Origin: Phenylobacterium deserti
GTDB lineage: Bacteria > Pseudomonadota > Alphaproteobacteria > Caulobacterales > Caulobacteraceae
Direction of reading: 5' to 3'
NCBI GenBank assembly: GCA_943332615.1
Contig: CALQQB010000031.1
Coordinates: forward strand, 1-47,784
DNA length: 47,784 nucleotides
A model generated the notes under the pieces. That model was not told the DNA's origin. It did not search any database and was given only the letters and a program-made list of their open reading frames with translations. Position numbers and translations under genes: made by a program. Each line of letters begins with the position of its first letter. Positions within the stretch are counted from its first letter, which is position 1. Of the stretch, positions 24,313-33,594 are shown one piece after another.

Positions 24313-25422
24313 ATGGCCTATGTGGCGGTGAAGGGCGGCGAGGCCGCGATCACCAACGCTCACCGGTGGCTGGCGGAGGATCGCCGCGGCGACCCCACCG
24401 TGGCCGAGGTCGGCGTGGATCAGGTGCGCGAGCAGCTGTCGCTAGCTGTGGATCGGGTGATGAGCGAGGGCTCCTGCTACGACCGCGACCTGGCCGCGCT
24501 CGCGGTAAAGCAGTCGCGGGGCGACCTGCCGGAAGCCATCTTCCTGATGCGGGCCTACCGCACCACCCTGCCCCGGTTCGGTTATTCGCAACCGGTCGAG
24601 ACCGGCCAGATGTCGGTGCGACGACGCATATCCGCGGCCTTCAAGGATATCCCGGGCGGCCAGGTGCTGGGCCCGACGTTCGACTACACCCACCGCCTGC
24701 TCGACTTCACCCTGGCCGCCGACGGCGGGGGGCCGATTGAGCCTGCGCTCCAGGCGATCGAGCCCCAGCCCTATCCGATGTCGACCATCGCCTCGGTGTT
24801 TGACCACGAGGGCCTTCTCGAGACCGACCCAACGCCCGCCGCAGATGCGCCCGAGCCCTTCGACCTGAGCCGGGAGCCCATGACCTTCCCGGCCGGGCGC
24901 GACCAGCGCCTGCAGGCGCTCGCACGCGGCGACGAGGGCTTCCTGCTCAGCCTGGCCTATTCCTCCCAACGCGGTTGGGGCTCAACCCACCCGCTCTGCG
25001 CCGAGATCCGGCTGGGTGAGGTGGCGGTCGAGTTCGCGCCCGATGAACTTGGCTTCCCGATCGAGATCGGTGAGCTGACCCTCACCGAATGCCAGATGAT
25101 CTCCACGGTCACCGGCGGCATGGAAAAGGCGCCGGAATTCGGCCGCGGCTACGGCCTGACGTTCGGTCACTGCGAGCGCAAGGCGATGTCGATGGCGATC
25201 GTCGATCGGGCGCTCCGGGACGCGGCCGAACTCGACAACGCCGCCCCCTGCCAGGACGAGGAGTTCGTCCTCTATCATTCCGACAATGTGGAGGCCTCCG
25301 GCTTCGTGCAGCACCTGAAGCTGCCCCACTACGTCGATTTCCAGGCCGACCTGCAGCTGGTCCGCCGGCTGCGGCGCGAATACGCGGCGCGCGAGACCGC
25401 GATGAAGGAAGCCGCGGAATGA
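24313..25422 (+). CDS. phnI: PhnI, C-P lyase core subunit
   Basis: 369 residues. With PhnG, PhnH and PhnL, PhnI swaps the adenine of ATP for phosphonate; alone it is a purine nucleosidase. Conserved stretches include MAYVAVKGGEAAI at the N-terminus, SEGSCYDRDLAALAVKQSRGD, RRISAAFKDIPGGQVLGPTF with DYTHRLLDF after it, LAYSSQRGWGSTHP and EFVLYHSDNVEASGFVQHLK. Full length for the family. It overlaps phnJ by ATGA. Confidence 0.94.
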   Translation: MAYVAVKGGEAAITNAHRWLAEDRRGDPTVAEVGVDQVREQLSLAVDRVMSEGSCYDRDLAALAVKQSRGDLPEAIFLMRAYRTTLPRFGYSQPVETGQMSVRRRISAAFKDIPGGQVLGPTFDYTHRLLDFTLAADGGGPIEPALQAIEPQPYPMSTIASVFDHEGLLETDPTPAADAPEPFDLSREPMTFPAGRDQRLQALARGDEGFLLSLAYSSQRGWGSTHPLCAEIRLGEVAVEFAPDELGFPIEIGELTLTECQMISTVTGGMEKAPEFGRGYGLTFGHCERKAMSMAIVDRALRDAAELDNAAPCQDEEFVLYHSDNVEASGFVQHLKLPHYVDFQADLQLVRRLRREYAARETAMKEAAE

Positions 25423-26372
25423 GTTCCGGATCGAATACCCAAGGATCAAACAGGACTGGGCGCTACTACAACTACGCCTACCTGGATGAGCAGACGAAAC
25501 GGATGATCCGCCGGACCATCCTCAAGGCGCTGGCGATCCCCGGCTATCAGGTCCCGTTCGGCAGCCGCGAGATGCCGGTGCCCTACGGTTGGGGTACGGG
25601 CGGCATCCAGCTGACAGCCGCGATCATCGGGCCCGACGACGTCTACAAGTGCATCGACCAGGGCGCCGATGACACCACCAACGCCGTCTCCATCCGCCGC
25701 TTCTTCGCGCAGGTGGCCGATGTGGCGGTGACCGAGGAAACGGCCGAGGCGACCATCATCCAGACCCGCCACCGGATCCCGGAAAAGCCGCTGAAAGAAG
25801 GCCAGATTCTGGTCTTCCAGGTGCCGCAGCCGGAGCCGCTGCGGGGCTTGGAGCCGCGGGAAACCGAGACCCGGGCCATGCACGCCTACGAGGAATATGG
25901 CCTGCAGTACGTCTCGCTCTACGAGAGCGTCTCGGCCTACGGCTACATCGCCAACACCGTGGGCTACCCCACGATGATCGAGGAGCGCTACCTGATGAGC
26001 CCCTCGCCGATCCCCAAGTTCGATAATCCGAAGCTGGGCGACAACGAGGCCATCCTGCTGTTCGGAGCGGGCCGCGAGAAGCGCATCTATGCGGTGCCGC
26101 CCTACACCCGCGTCCGCAGCCTCGATTTCGAGGACTACCCCTTCGAGACCCAGACCTGGGAGGAGAACTGCGCCCTCTGCGGCGCAGAGGACTCCTACCT
26201 CGACGAGGTGATCCTGGACGACGCGGGCGAGCGGATGTTCGTCTGCTCCGACAGTTGCTTCTGCGCGGAGCGCCGCGCGTCCGGCCACGTTGGGACGATG
26301 GGCGACCATGCGCTGGCCCATCTCGAAGGCGGCCCGCCTGCTGTCGCAAGTCCCGTCGCGGAACCCGCCTGA
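25419..26372 (+). CDS. phnJ: PhnJ, radical-SAM C-P lyase
   Basis: 317 residues. PhnJ cleaves the carbon-phosphorus bond using a 4Fe-4S cluster and S-adenosylmethionine. The core glycine region IPGYQVPFG (Gly about 42, equivalent to E. coli Gly32) and YGWGTGGIQ are intact. The cysteines Cys251, Cys254, Cys276 and Cys282 have the same spacing as E. coli 241/244/266/272, so cluster binding and the catalytic thiol are present. An extra Cys280 lies within CSDSCFC. The C-terminus has an unconserved Ala/Pro tail. It overlaps phnI and phnK by one to four bases. Confidence 0.95.
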   Translation: MSSGSNTQGSNRTGRYYNYAYLDEQTKRMIRRTILKALAIPGYQVPFGSREMPVPYGWGTGGIQLTAAIIGPDDVYKCIDQGADDTTNAVSIRRFFAQVADVAVTEETAEATIIQTRHRIPEKPLKEGQILVFQVPQPEPLRGLEPRETETRAMHAYEEYGLQYVSLYESVSAYGYIANTVGYPTMIEERYLMSPSPIPKFDNPKLGDNEAILLFGAGREKRIYAVPPYTRVRSLDFEDYPFETQTWEENCALCGAEDSYLDEVILDDAGERMFVCSDSCFCAERRASGHVGTMGDHALAHLEGGPPAVASPVAEPA

Positions 26373-27181
26373 TGAACGCAATGGCCCAGAATGCCCATAA
26401 GGCCATCGAGGCGACCCCGCTGCTGCGGGTGGACGGCCTGACCAAATGGTACGGCCATGTGGTCGGCTGCCGAGATGTGTCGTTCGAGATTCGCCCCGGC
26501 GAAGTGCTGGGGATCGTCGGCGAGAGCGGGTCGGGCAAGACCACGGTGCTCAACTGCATCTCCGGGCGCCTCCCTCCGAGCGCCGGCCAGGTCGAGTTCG
26601 ACACCAGCCGTTTCGGCCCCGCTGACATCTACGGCCTGTCCGAACCCGACCGGCGGCGGATGCAGCGCGAGGAATGGGGCTTCGTCCACCAGAACCCACG
26701 CGACGGCCTGCGCATGCGCGCATCGGGCGGCGCCAACGTCGCCGAGCCGCTGATGAACCTGGGCGGTCGCCACTACGGCAAGATGCGCGCGGCGACGATC
26801 GAGTGGCTGGAGCGGGTCGAGCTCGACATTGGGCGCATCGACGACAAACCGCGGCACTTCTCCGGCGGCATGCAGCAGCGCATCCAGGTGGCCCGCAACC
26901 TGATCCACGGCCCCCGGCTGGTGTTCATGGACGAGCCCACCGGCGGCCTCGACGTCTCGGTGCAGGCGCGCCTGCTGGACCTGCTGCGCGAGCTGGTGCG
27001 CGACCTGGGGCTCGCGGTCATCATCGTCACCCATGACATGGCCGTCGCCCGGCTGATGGCCGACAGACTGATGGTCATGAAGAGCGGCTACGTCGTCGAG
27101 ACCGGCCTCACCGACCAGGTGCTGGACGACCCGCAGCACCCTTACTCCCAGCTTCTCGTCTCCTCCGTCCTGCAGATCTAG
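26372..27181 (+). CDS. phnK: PhnK, ABC-type ATPase of the C-P lyase complex
   Basis: 269 residues. PhnK docks on the C-P lyase core as an ABC-family ATPase rather than as a transporter subunit. Walker A GESGSGKTT is at residues 50-58, the Q-loop in GFVHQNPRDGLRM, signature FSGGMQQR and Walker B LVFMDEPT. The HQNPRDGLR segment and the dipeptide-transporter-like C-terminus (DDPQHPYSQLLVSSVL) are PhnK hallmarks. The start overlaps the phnJ stop (TGATG). Confidence 0.93.
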   Translation: MNAMAQNAHKAIEATPLLRVDGLTKWYGHVVGCRDVSFEIRPGEVLGIVGESGSGKTTVLNCISGRLPPSAGQVEFDTSRFGPADIYGLSEPDRRRMQREEWGFVHQNPRDGLRMRASGGANVAEPLMNLGGRHYGKMRAATIEWLERVELDIGRIDDKPRHFSGGMQQRIQVARNLIHGPRLVFMDEPTGGLDVSVQARLLDLLRELVRDLGLAVIIVTHDMAVARLMADRLMVMKSGYVVETGLTDQVLDDPQHPYSQLLVSSVLQI

Positions 27182-27191
27182 GGCCGCCCCT

Positions 27192-27905
27192 GTGAGTCCC
27201 CCCATGACCTCCCCTCTGATCATCGTCGAAGACCTCGCCAAGACCTTCGTGCTGCACAATGCCGACGGCGCGGCGATCCCGGTGTTCGAACGCCTCACCT
27301 TAGAAGTCGCTTCGGGCGAATGTGTCGTGCTGGCCGGCGAATCCGGGGTCGGCAAGTCCACCCTGATGCGCTCGATCTTCGGCAACTACCTGCCAACCCA
27401 GGGCGCCGTGCGCGTGCTGCACGACGATGCTTATCTGGACATCACCCGCGCGCAGCCGCACCAGGTGATCGACGTACGTCGCCGGACGCTGGGCTATGTC
27501 AGCCAGTTCCTGCGGGTGATCCCACGCATTCCGACCCTGCGGCTTGTCATGGAGCCGCTGCTGGAGAACGGGGTCAGCCTCGAGGAAGCCCGCGCCCGCG
27601 CCGAAACCCTGCTCGCGGCGCTTCGGCTCCCCCGCGCGCACTGGGACCTGCCGCCGGCCACCTTCTCCGGCGGCGAGCAGCAGCGGGTGAACATCGCCCG
27701 CAGCTTCATCCGCAACTATCCGGTCATGCTGTTGGACGAGCCCACCGCCTCTCTCGACGCGGAGAACCGGGCCATCGTCGTGCAGCTGATCCGGCAGGCG
27801 CTGGACCGCGGCGCTGCGATGATCGGCATCTTCCACGACCACGACGTACGCGACGCGGTGGCGACGCGGCTGTTCTCAGTCAGCGAATTCAAAGCGGCGG
27901 CTTAG
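27192..27905 (+). CDS. phnL: PhnL, ABC-type ATPase needed for the PhnI reaction
   Basis: About 237 residues. PhnL supports PhnGHI in forming ribose methylphosphonate triphosphate. Walker A GESGVGKST is at about residues 49-57, then LGYVSQFLRVIPR (PhnL-typical), signature FSGGEQQRVN and Walker B VMLLDEPTASLD. A GTG at 27192 is preferred because AGGG lies upstream; an ATG four codons later is possible. It follows phnK by 10 bp and precedes phnM2 by 7 bp. Confidence 0.92.
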   Translation: MSPPMTSPLIIVEDLAKTFVLHNADGAAIPVFERLTLEVASGECVVLAGESGVGKSTLMRSIFGNYLPTQGAVRVLHDDAYLDITRAQPHQVIDVRRRTLGYVSQFLRVIPRIPTLRLVMEPLLENGVSLEEARARAETLLAALRLPRAHWDLPPATFSGGEQQRVNIARSFIRNYPVMLLDEPTASLDAENRAIVVQLIRQALDRGAAMIGIFHDHDVRDAVATRLFSVSEFKAAA

Positions 27906-27912
27906 AAAGCAC

Positions 27913-29052
27913 ATGGAACGGCGCATTCACTCCCAGGCGATCGTCACCCCAGAGGGGTTGATCTGTGGCGAGGTCGTGATCCGCGACGGCGAGATTGTCG
28001 CCGTCGATGGCAAGCCCGCGGCGAGTTGCCGCGACGAGGACTGGGGCGCCGACTGGCTGGTCCCGGGTCTGGTGGATATCCACACCGACAACCTGGAGCG
28101 TCACTACCAGCCCAGGCCCGGCGCCCTGTGGGACGGCTATGGCGCCGCCCTCGCCCACGACGGCCAGTGCGCCTCGGCCGGAATCACCACGGTGCTGGAT
28201 TCGCTAAGCCTGCACGGCATGAAGGACGGCCTCGATCGGCGGACTTCGCTGGGGCCGATGATCGCGGCGATGGACCAGGCTGCGGCCGATGGCGCCCTGC
28301 GGGCAGAGCACCTGCTGCACCTGCGCTGCGAAGTGACCAACCCCGAGTTGCTGGACCTGCTGGAACCGCACGTTGACAACGCGCGCCTGCGGCTGCTGTC
28401 GGTGATGGACCATACGCCCGGACAGAGGCAGACGACAGACGTGGCCGGTCTGCAGAGCCGTCTGCTGGCCGGTGGCCACAGCGAGGCCGACGTGAAGGAA
28501 ATCCTCTCCGACCGCCACATGGGCCGCGATCCGTCGGCCGCCCACGCCAACCGCCGTAGCGTCGTGGCGATGGCGCGCGCCTATGGCGTGCCGCTGTGCG
28601 CCCACGACGACGCCACGATCGAGCACGTCGACGAGGCGCACGCCGACGGCTGCGTGATCGCCGAGTTCCCAGTCACGCTCGCGGCCGCCGCCCACTCTCG
28701 GGTATACGACATGGCGATCTGCATGGGCGGGCCGAATTTCGTGCGCGGCTCTTCGCATTCGGGCAATCTTTCGGCCCGGGCGTGTGCGCAGGCCGACATG
28801 CTCGACATCCTGGCCTCGGACTATGTGCCGCTTTCGATGCTTCGCTCCGCCTTCATGCTGATCGACGATTTCGGCTGGGCGCCGGAGAAAGCCCTGGCAA
28901 CGGTGGCCGCGACCCCGGCGCGGAAAGTCGGCCTTACCGACCGCGGTGAAATCGCGCCTGGACAACGCGCTGATCTGGTCCGGGTGGCGCGTCGTACCGA
29001 TGGCTGGCCCGTGCCGAAAGAGGTCTGGCGTCAGGGCCTGCGCATCGCATGA
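27913..29052 (+). CDS. phnM: PhnM, ribose 1-methylphosphonate 5-triphosphate diphosphatase (copy 2)
   Basis: 379 residues, the copy in the canonical place after phnL. Metal and substrate motifs: LVDIHTDNLERHYQPRPG, CAHDDATIEHVDEAH, GGPNFVRGSSHSGNLSA and C-terminal PGQRADLVRVAR. It differs widely from copy 1 along its length, so it is an old rather than recent duplicate. Overlaps the DUF1045 gene by ATGA. Either copy could be the working diphosphatase in this pathway, while the other may accept a different ribose phosphonate. Confidence 0.93.
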   Translation: MERRIHSQAIVTPEGLICGEVVIRDGEIVAVDGKPAASCRDEDWGADWLVPGLVDIHTDNLERHYQPRPGALWDGYGAALAHDGQCASAGITTVLDSLSLHGMKDGLDRRTSLGPMIAAMDQAAADGALRAEHLLHLRCEVTNPELLDLLEPHVDNARLRLLSVMDHTPGQRQTTDVAGLQSRLLAGGHSEADVKEILSDRHMGRDPSAAHANRRSVVAMARAYGVPLCAHDDATIEHVDEAHADGCVIAEFPVTLAAAAHSRVYDMAICMGGPNFVRGSSHSGNLSARACAQADMLDILASDYVPLSMLRSAFMLIDDFGWAPEKALATVAATPARKVGLTDRGEIAPGQRADLVRVARRTDGWPVPKEVWRQGLRIA

Positions 29053-29765
29053 CCGCGCGCTACGCAATCTACTACGCGCCGGAGGCCGGGTCCGCGCTCT
29101 GGATCAAGGCCTCGGCCTGGCTGGGGCGGGACGCCATATCCGGCCGGACGATGCCGCGACCAGACCTCCCGGCCCTCACCGGCTTCGACGTTGAGGCCTT
29201 GACGGCAGCCCCGCGCCACTACGGCTTCCATGCCACGCTGAAGGCGCCGTTCGAGCTGTCGCCGGGCATGGCCGAAGGCGACCTGCTCGCCGCCGGCCAG
29301 GCCTTTGCCGCCAGCATGACAGCCTTCGACGCCTCTATCGCACCCGCCGCGCTGGGTCGCTTTCTGGCGTTCCGGCTGCAGGATGGGGAGGCGCAGATGC
29401 AGGCGCTGCACGCCACCTGCGTCCGCGCCTTCGAGTCATTCCGCGCGCCGCTCTGCGATGCCGACCTCGCCCGCCGCCGCCGGGCGCCGCTCACCACCAT
29501 CCAGGATGGGCGGCTGGAGGCCTGGGGCTATCCCTACGTTTTCGAAGACTTCCGCTTTCACATGACCCTGACGGGCTCGATCGCAGACGACACGGTCCGG
29601 GCCCGCGTGTTGTCCGTGCTGCGCGATCACTTCGCCGCCGAGACCGGCCTGCATCGCTTCGACGCCATCGCGATCTTTCGCCAACTGGACCGCGCCGCGC
29701 CCTTCGACATCATCGAGCGCGTGGCCTTCCCCGCATCGGTCGCCGCGGAGACCAATCCGACCTAG
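29049..29765 (+). CDS. DUF1045, phosphonate-linked 2H phosphoesterase-like protein
   Basis: 238 residues. Two HxT motifs mark the 2H phosphoesterase fold: HAT at residues 61-63 (in YGFHATLKAPF) and HMT at 171-173 (in FRFHMTLTGS). Proteins of this family are found repeatedly with C-P lyase genes. The fold acts on cyclic phosphates, and no phnP is present here, so a role on 5-phosphoribosyl 1,2-cyclic phosphate is a reasonable guess, not established. Coupled to phnM2 by ATGA and ends 12 bp from the convergent phnN. Confidence 0.85.
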   Translation: MTARYAIYYAPEAGSALWIKASAWLGRDAISGRTMPRPDLPALTGFDVEALTAAPRHYGFHATLKAPFELSPGMAEGDLLAAGQAFAASMTAFDASIAPAALGRFLAFRLQDGEAQMQALHATCVRAFESFRAPLCDADLARRRRAPLTTIQDGRLEAWGYPYVFEDFRFHMTLTGSIADDTVRARVLSVLRDHFAAETGLHRFDAIAIFRQLDRAAPFDIIERVAFPASVAAETNPT

Positions 29766-29777
29766 GCGACGAACGCT

Positions 29778-30344
29778 CTAACCTCGAATCGCCGCCACCA
29801 GGGCGGCTATGCCGTCGATGGAAGACCCATCGTTCGGCACCTCAACGACGTCGTCGCCCTGGGCCGTGAAGAGATCGGCCCTCGCCAGTCGAGCCTTGAT
29901 CTCGGCCGCGTCCTCTCGGCCCCGGGCGGCCAGCCGCCGGGCCAGGGTCGCGGGGCTGGCGGAGATCGAGATCACCCGTACGGATGCGAACAGGTCCCGG
30001 GCCGTGTCCAGGACCGTGCGGGAGGCGTTCGCGACGACGGTCCGCCCGACCGCCAGGTCACCGGCCAACTCAGCCGGCAGACCGTAACCCAGGCCGTGGG
30101 CCTCCCAGGCCAGCAGATAGCCACCCGCCTCGCGCCGCGCCTGGAACGTCGCCTCATCGACTGACGCGTGATCCTCGCCACCGGCGTCGGCGGGCCGGGT
30201 GATCTCACGGCGGGCGAAGACAACGGCCGGATCGGCGGCAAGCGCCCCACGGGCGCCGTCGATCAGGGTGTCCTTGCCCACGCCCGAGGGCCCGACGACC
30301 AGGATCAGACGACCGCCGTCAGCTGTGTTTCTCGACGAAGGCAT
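29778..30344 (-). CDS. phnN: PhnN, ribose 1,5-bisphosphate phosphokinase
   Basis: 188 residues. PhnN phosphorylates ribose 1,5-bisphosphate to PRPP, the last step of the C-P lyase route. The P-loop GPSGVGKD is at residues 18-25, followed by [17 protein letters not shown] as in guanylate-kinase-like PhnN, and [18 protein letters not shown]. The ATG at 30344 lies inside the end of the upstream acetyltransferase gene (26-bp overlap); an open frame continues far upstream but has no conserved residues before this Met. Last gene of the phnDEC-like minus-strand unit. Confidence 0.9.
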   Translation of the reverse strand: MPSSRNTADGGRLILVVGPSGVGKDTLIDGARGALAADPAVVFARREITRPADAGGEDHASVDEATFQARREAGGYLLAWEAHGLGYGLPAELAGDLAVGRTVVANASRTVLDTARDLFASVRVISISASPATLARRLAARGREDAAEIKARLARADLFTAQGDDVVEVPNDGSSIDGIAALVAAIRG

Positions 30345-31002
30345 CAGCGTCGAGGTGTCGGAAGTCCTCGATCGCGCCGCGAAGTCGGTCATGGTCCCAA
30401 TCCCACCAGGCGAGTTGCAGCAGACCATCGCAGACGGCCTTTGGGAAGCGTTCCCGAATCGGCTTCGACGGCACACCGCCCACGATCGTGAACGGCGGGA
30501 CGTCCTTTGACACCACGGCGCCTGCGCCGACCACCGCACCCGTGCCGATGCTCACACCCGGCAGGACCGTCGCCCCATGGCCGATCCAGACGTCGTGGCC
30601 CAGGGTGCAGCGGTGCGCGCGGCGCCACTCGAAGAACTCCAGGTCGTCTTCCGGGCCCAGGTCGTACGAGCGCGTCCGGTAGGTGAAATGGTGCAGCGCG
30701 GCCTTCCAGGTTGGGTGGTTTCCGGGGTTGATCCGCGCATCACGGGCGATGGAGCAGAACTTGCCGATTTCGGCATAGGTCGCCGAGGCGTCGTTGACGA
30801 TGTAGCTGTAGGCGCCCATCGAGACCTCGGACAGGCTGGTGCGGGCGCCGACGCGGGTCCAGATTCCCAGCACGCAGTCATGCACCGTCGCGTCGGCATG
30901 GATCGCCGGATCGGAAGGATGGGAGCCGTCTTCTGGGGCCGTGTACCGCTCGAAATAGCGGTCCCCGGGCTCAAGCGGACGGTTGGCCAGACGCAGAGCC
31001 AT
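30319..31002 (-). CDS. Hexapeptide-repeat acyltransferase of phosphonate clusters
   Basis: 227 residues. The left-handed beta-helix repeats are visible ([19 protein letters not shown]) after [19 protein letters not shown], with [17 protein letters not shown] before. This matches the hexapeptide transferase family seen in phn operons, thought to N-acylate aminoalkylphosphonates, comparable in role but not in fold to PhnO. ATG at 31002 overlaps the phnC stop (TGATG); a GTG one codon upstream is also in frame. The exact acyl acceptor is not known. Confidence 0.85.
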   Translation of the reverse strand: MALRLANRPLEPGDRYFERYTAPEDGSHPSDPAIHADATVHDCVLGIWTRVGARTSLSEVSMGAYSYIVNDASATYAEIGKFCSIARDARINPGNHPTWKAALHHFTYRTRSYDLGPEDDLEFFEWRRAHRCTLGHDVWIGHGATVLPGVSIGTGAVVGAGAVVSKDVPPFTIVGGVPSKPIRERFPKAVCDGLLQLAWWDWDHDRLRGAIEDFRHLDADAFVEKHS

Positions 31003-31781
31003 CACGCAGCCTCCACAACCGCCAGCGGCTCGGCGACCGGCCGGCCGTTGCGGGCTCCATAGATCCGGTCCAGCACGGGGGGCGTCAGACCCTGTGGTGG
31101 GCCGTCATAGACCACCGCGCCCTTGGCCATCGCCAGCACCCGGGTGCAGTAGCGGCGCGCGATCTCCAGGCTGTGGAGGTTGACGATCACCGGGGTGCGA
31201 CGTTCCAGGCAGATGCGCTGCAGGGCTTCCATGACGACCTCGGCATTGACGGGGTCGAGCGAGGCGACGGGTTCATCGGCCAGCACCAGGTCCGGCTGCT
31301 GCATCATGGCGCGTGCGATCGCCACCCGCTGCTGTTGCCCACCGGACAGGGTGCCCGCGCGCTGCAGGGCGGCGGGGGCCATGTCGAGAGCGTCGAGTTC
31401 CAGGATCGCCTGGGCCCGGTCGGACGCCGGGAAGGCCTTGAAAAGGGACGCCGCCAGCGAACGCTCGGCCACGACGCCCACCAGGACGTTGGTGATCACG
31501 TCCAGACGTGGACAAAGGTTGAACTGTTGAAAGATCATCGCACACCGCCGCCGCCAGCGGCGCAGCTCCGCGCCCTTCAGCAGCCCAACGTCCCGCCCTT
31601 CCCACAGAACGCGACCCGCCGACGGCTCGGACAGGCGATTGATGGTGCGCAGGAGGGTCGATTTTCCCGCCCCGGACCGGCCGATGATGCCGATGAACTC
31701 GCCGCGGCCGCAGGCGAAGGAGACATTGTCCACGGCGAGGGTGTCGCCGAAGCGTTTGCTGACGCCCTGGAGTTCGAGCAT
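31002..31781 (-). CDS. phnC: PhnC, phosphonate ABC transporter ATPase
   Basis: 259 residues. Walker [10 protein letters not shown] is at residues 34-42, Q-loop region [14 protein letters not shown], signature [14 protein letters not shown] and Walker [13 protein letters not shown], in the order and spacing of PhnC. It powers uptake of phosphonate through the PhnE permeases. A gap of about 100 bp separates it from phnE2 and shows no gene; the rest of the unit is tightly packed. Its stop overlaps the acetyltransferase start. Confidence 0.93.
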   Translation of the reverse strand: MLELQGVSKRFGDTLAVDNVSFACGRGEFIGIIGRSGAGKSTLLRTINRLSEPSAGRVLWEGRDVGLLKGAELRRWRRRCAMIFQQFNLCPRLDVITNVLVGVVAERSLAASLFKAFPASDRAQAILELDALDMAPAALQRAGTLSGGQQQRVAIARAMMQQPDLVLADEPVASLDPVNAEVVMEALQRICLERRTPVIVNLHSLEIARRYCTRVLAMAKGAVVYDGPPQGLTPPVLDRIYGARNGRPVAEPLAVVEAA

Positions 31782-31883
31782 CGGTCCTCCGTTCTCAACT
31801 GATGCCAGATGGTAGGCGCGGGCGGTGACGCCGGCGTGACGGCAGGGCGACGGCCGGGATCGACGAGCCGGCGGTTTGTCGGG

Positions 31884-32705
31884 TCAGGCCAGCCTGGCGC
31901 GGACCCGCTGCGAGACGGTGTCGAGCACGGCGACACAGATCACGTAGAGGATCACGATGAAGGCCATCTCGTCGAAGGCGTAGATCCGGATACGCTCCTC
32001 CAGCTCGAAGCCGATGCCACCGGCGCCGACGATCCCCAGCACCGCGGCATGGCGGAAGTTGCTCTCCAGGAAGAACAGCGTCTGGCTGGCCATGATCGGC
32101 GCTACCTGCGGCAGCAGGCCCAGGCGCAGTACCGCCAGCGGCCTTGCCCCCGACGCCCGAAGGCCTTCCATCGGCCGGTCGTCGCAGTTCTCGATGGCTT
32201 CAGCGTAGAGCTTGGCCAGGCTGGGAATGTCGGCCAGCGCCAGGGCCAGCACGCCGCCGAACGGGCCCAACCCGAACGCTGCCACGAAGATCAGCGCCCA
32301 GACCAAGGCCGGCACGCCCCGGAACATGTCGAGCATTCGGCGGAAGCCGAAATGCAGGGCCGGCTGCGCGACGACGGTCTTGGCTCCGACGATTCCCGGG
32401 ATGAGCGCGACCACGGCGGCGATCACCGTGCCCGCGAAGGCCATGGCGAAGGTCTCAGCCAGGGCGCGCACGATCCGCGCCAGGTCCCCTCCGTCGCTGG
32501 GGGGAACCATGGTGGACGCCAGTCGCGCCAGCTTGCTCAGACCGGCCACGAAGGCGGCGCCCCGCAGGTCCAGGTCGATGGCCATTCCTGCCAGAGCGGC
32601 GACGGCCATCAGGGCGAACCCCAGCTGGACCGCCTGCGATTTCCAGGCCGGCTGCATGGCGCGTGGCGCGGCGGCGCGGGCGCGGGCGTAGGCGTCCGGC
32701 GTCAT
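31884..32705 (-). CDS. phnE: PhnE-type phosphonate ABC permease (copy 2)
   Basis: 273 residues, inner-membrane protein with about six hydrophobic segments. Family motifs: ARIVRALAETFAMAFAGTVI, RRMLDMFRGVPALVWALIFV and the cytoplasmic coupling loop GRPLEG-like GLRASGARPLAVLRLGLLPQ, then AAVLGIVGAGGIGFELEE. The ATG at 32705 overlaps the stop of phnE1 (ATGA); a longer frame from 32744 would run into phnE1. Together with phnE1 it probably forms a heterodimeric channel. Confidence 0.9.
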   Translation of the reverse strand: MTPDAYARARAAAPRAMQPAWKSQAVQLGFALMAVAALAGMAIDLDLRGAAFVAGLSKLARLASTMVPPSDGGDLARIVRALAETFAMAFAGTVIAAVVALIPGIVGAKTVVAQPALHFGFRRMLDMFRGVPALVWALIFVAAFGLGPFGGVLALALADIPSLAKLYAEAIENCDDRPMEGLRASGARPLAVLRLGLLPQVAPIMASQTLFFLESNFRHAAVLGIVGAGGIGFELEERIRIYAFDEMAFIVILYVICVAVLDTVSQRVRARLA

Positions 32706-33589
32706 CGCGCCCCTCCCAGCCCGATCAGGCGATGGCGTATCCACTCCGACGCGATATCGATCGCGAAGATCATCCCCACGATCAGCAGCAGGATCGCGAG
32801 ATAGGTCTCGAACTCGGTGTAGGTGATGGCCCGCTGCAGCTCGACGCCGATCCCCCCGGCCCCGACAATGCCCAGCGCCGCGGCGGCTGCCACGTTCCCT
32901 TCCAGGCGGATCAGAGCGTAGGATGCGTAGTTTGGCAGCACCTGCGGCACGACGCCGAAGCGAATCCGACGCATGAAACCGGCGCCGCTGGCGTCGAGGC
33001 CTTCCAGCGGTCGCGGATCGACCTGCTCATTGATCTCGGCGAACAGCTTGCCGAGGCTGCCGAAGGTCGAAAGGGCCAGGGTTACGACCCCGGCCAGTGG
33101 CCCGACCCCGAAGGCCGCCACCAGGAATAGGGCCACGATCAGGTCCGGCAGCGTGCGGATCACCTCCAGCATGCGACGGACAGCGAAACGGACCGGGGCG
33201 TAAGGCATCAGGTTCCGGGCGCATAGAAAGCTCGCGAGCATCGCGGCGATCGCGCCCGCGAGGGTCGCCAGCACGGCCATCTCGACAGTCTGCCAGCCGG
33301 CCCGTAGCCAGACGGGCAGGTCATAATACCACCAGGCCAGCGAGCCCCCCTGCTGGCGACCCTCGAACAGGACCTCGCCGCGCAGGTCCGGGACCATGCG
33401 ATCCAGAAAGGTCAGAATGCGCCCGAGCGGGTCCCCGCCGATCTCCGCCCCAAAGAACTGGCTGCGTTGGAAGGCTACGACCAGCACCACGGTGAAAGCG
33501 AGCAGCCCGACAGCCGCCTCCAGCCGCTGACGCCGCAGGGTGATGCGACGCAGGCGCTCGAACGTCTCGACGGCGGGCGCGGTGTCCAT
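32702..33589 (-). CDS. phnE: PhnE-type phosphonate ABC permease (copy 1)
   Basis: 295 residues. The cytoplasmic N-terminus ETFERLRRITLRRQRLEA is followed by a first membrane span (VGLLAFTVVLVVAF), then MAVLATLAGAIAAMLASFLC, RRMLEVIRTLPDLIVALFLV, the coupling loop LEGLDASGAGFMRRIRFGVV and AAALGIVGAGGIGVELQ. The true start is the Met at 33589: the open frame extends 92 codons upstream but that part overlaps phnD1 and has no permease character. It begins 5 bp after the phnD1 stop. Confidence 0.9.
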   Translation of the reverse strand: MDTAPAVETFERLRRITLRRQRLEAAVGLLAFTVVLVVAFQRSQFFGAEIGGDPLGRILTFLDRMVPDLRGEVLFEGRQQGGSLAWWYYDLPVWLRAGWQTVEMAVLATLAGAIAAMLASFLCARNLMPYAPVRFAVRRMLEVIRTLPDLIVALFLVAAFGVGPLAGVVTLALSTFGSLGKLFAEINEQVDPRPLEGLDASGAGFMRRIRFGVVPQVLPNYASYALIRLEGNVAAAAALGIVGAGGIGVELQRAITYTEFETYLAILLLIVGMIFAIDIASEWIRHRLIGLGGAR

Positions 33590-33594
33590 GCCGG

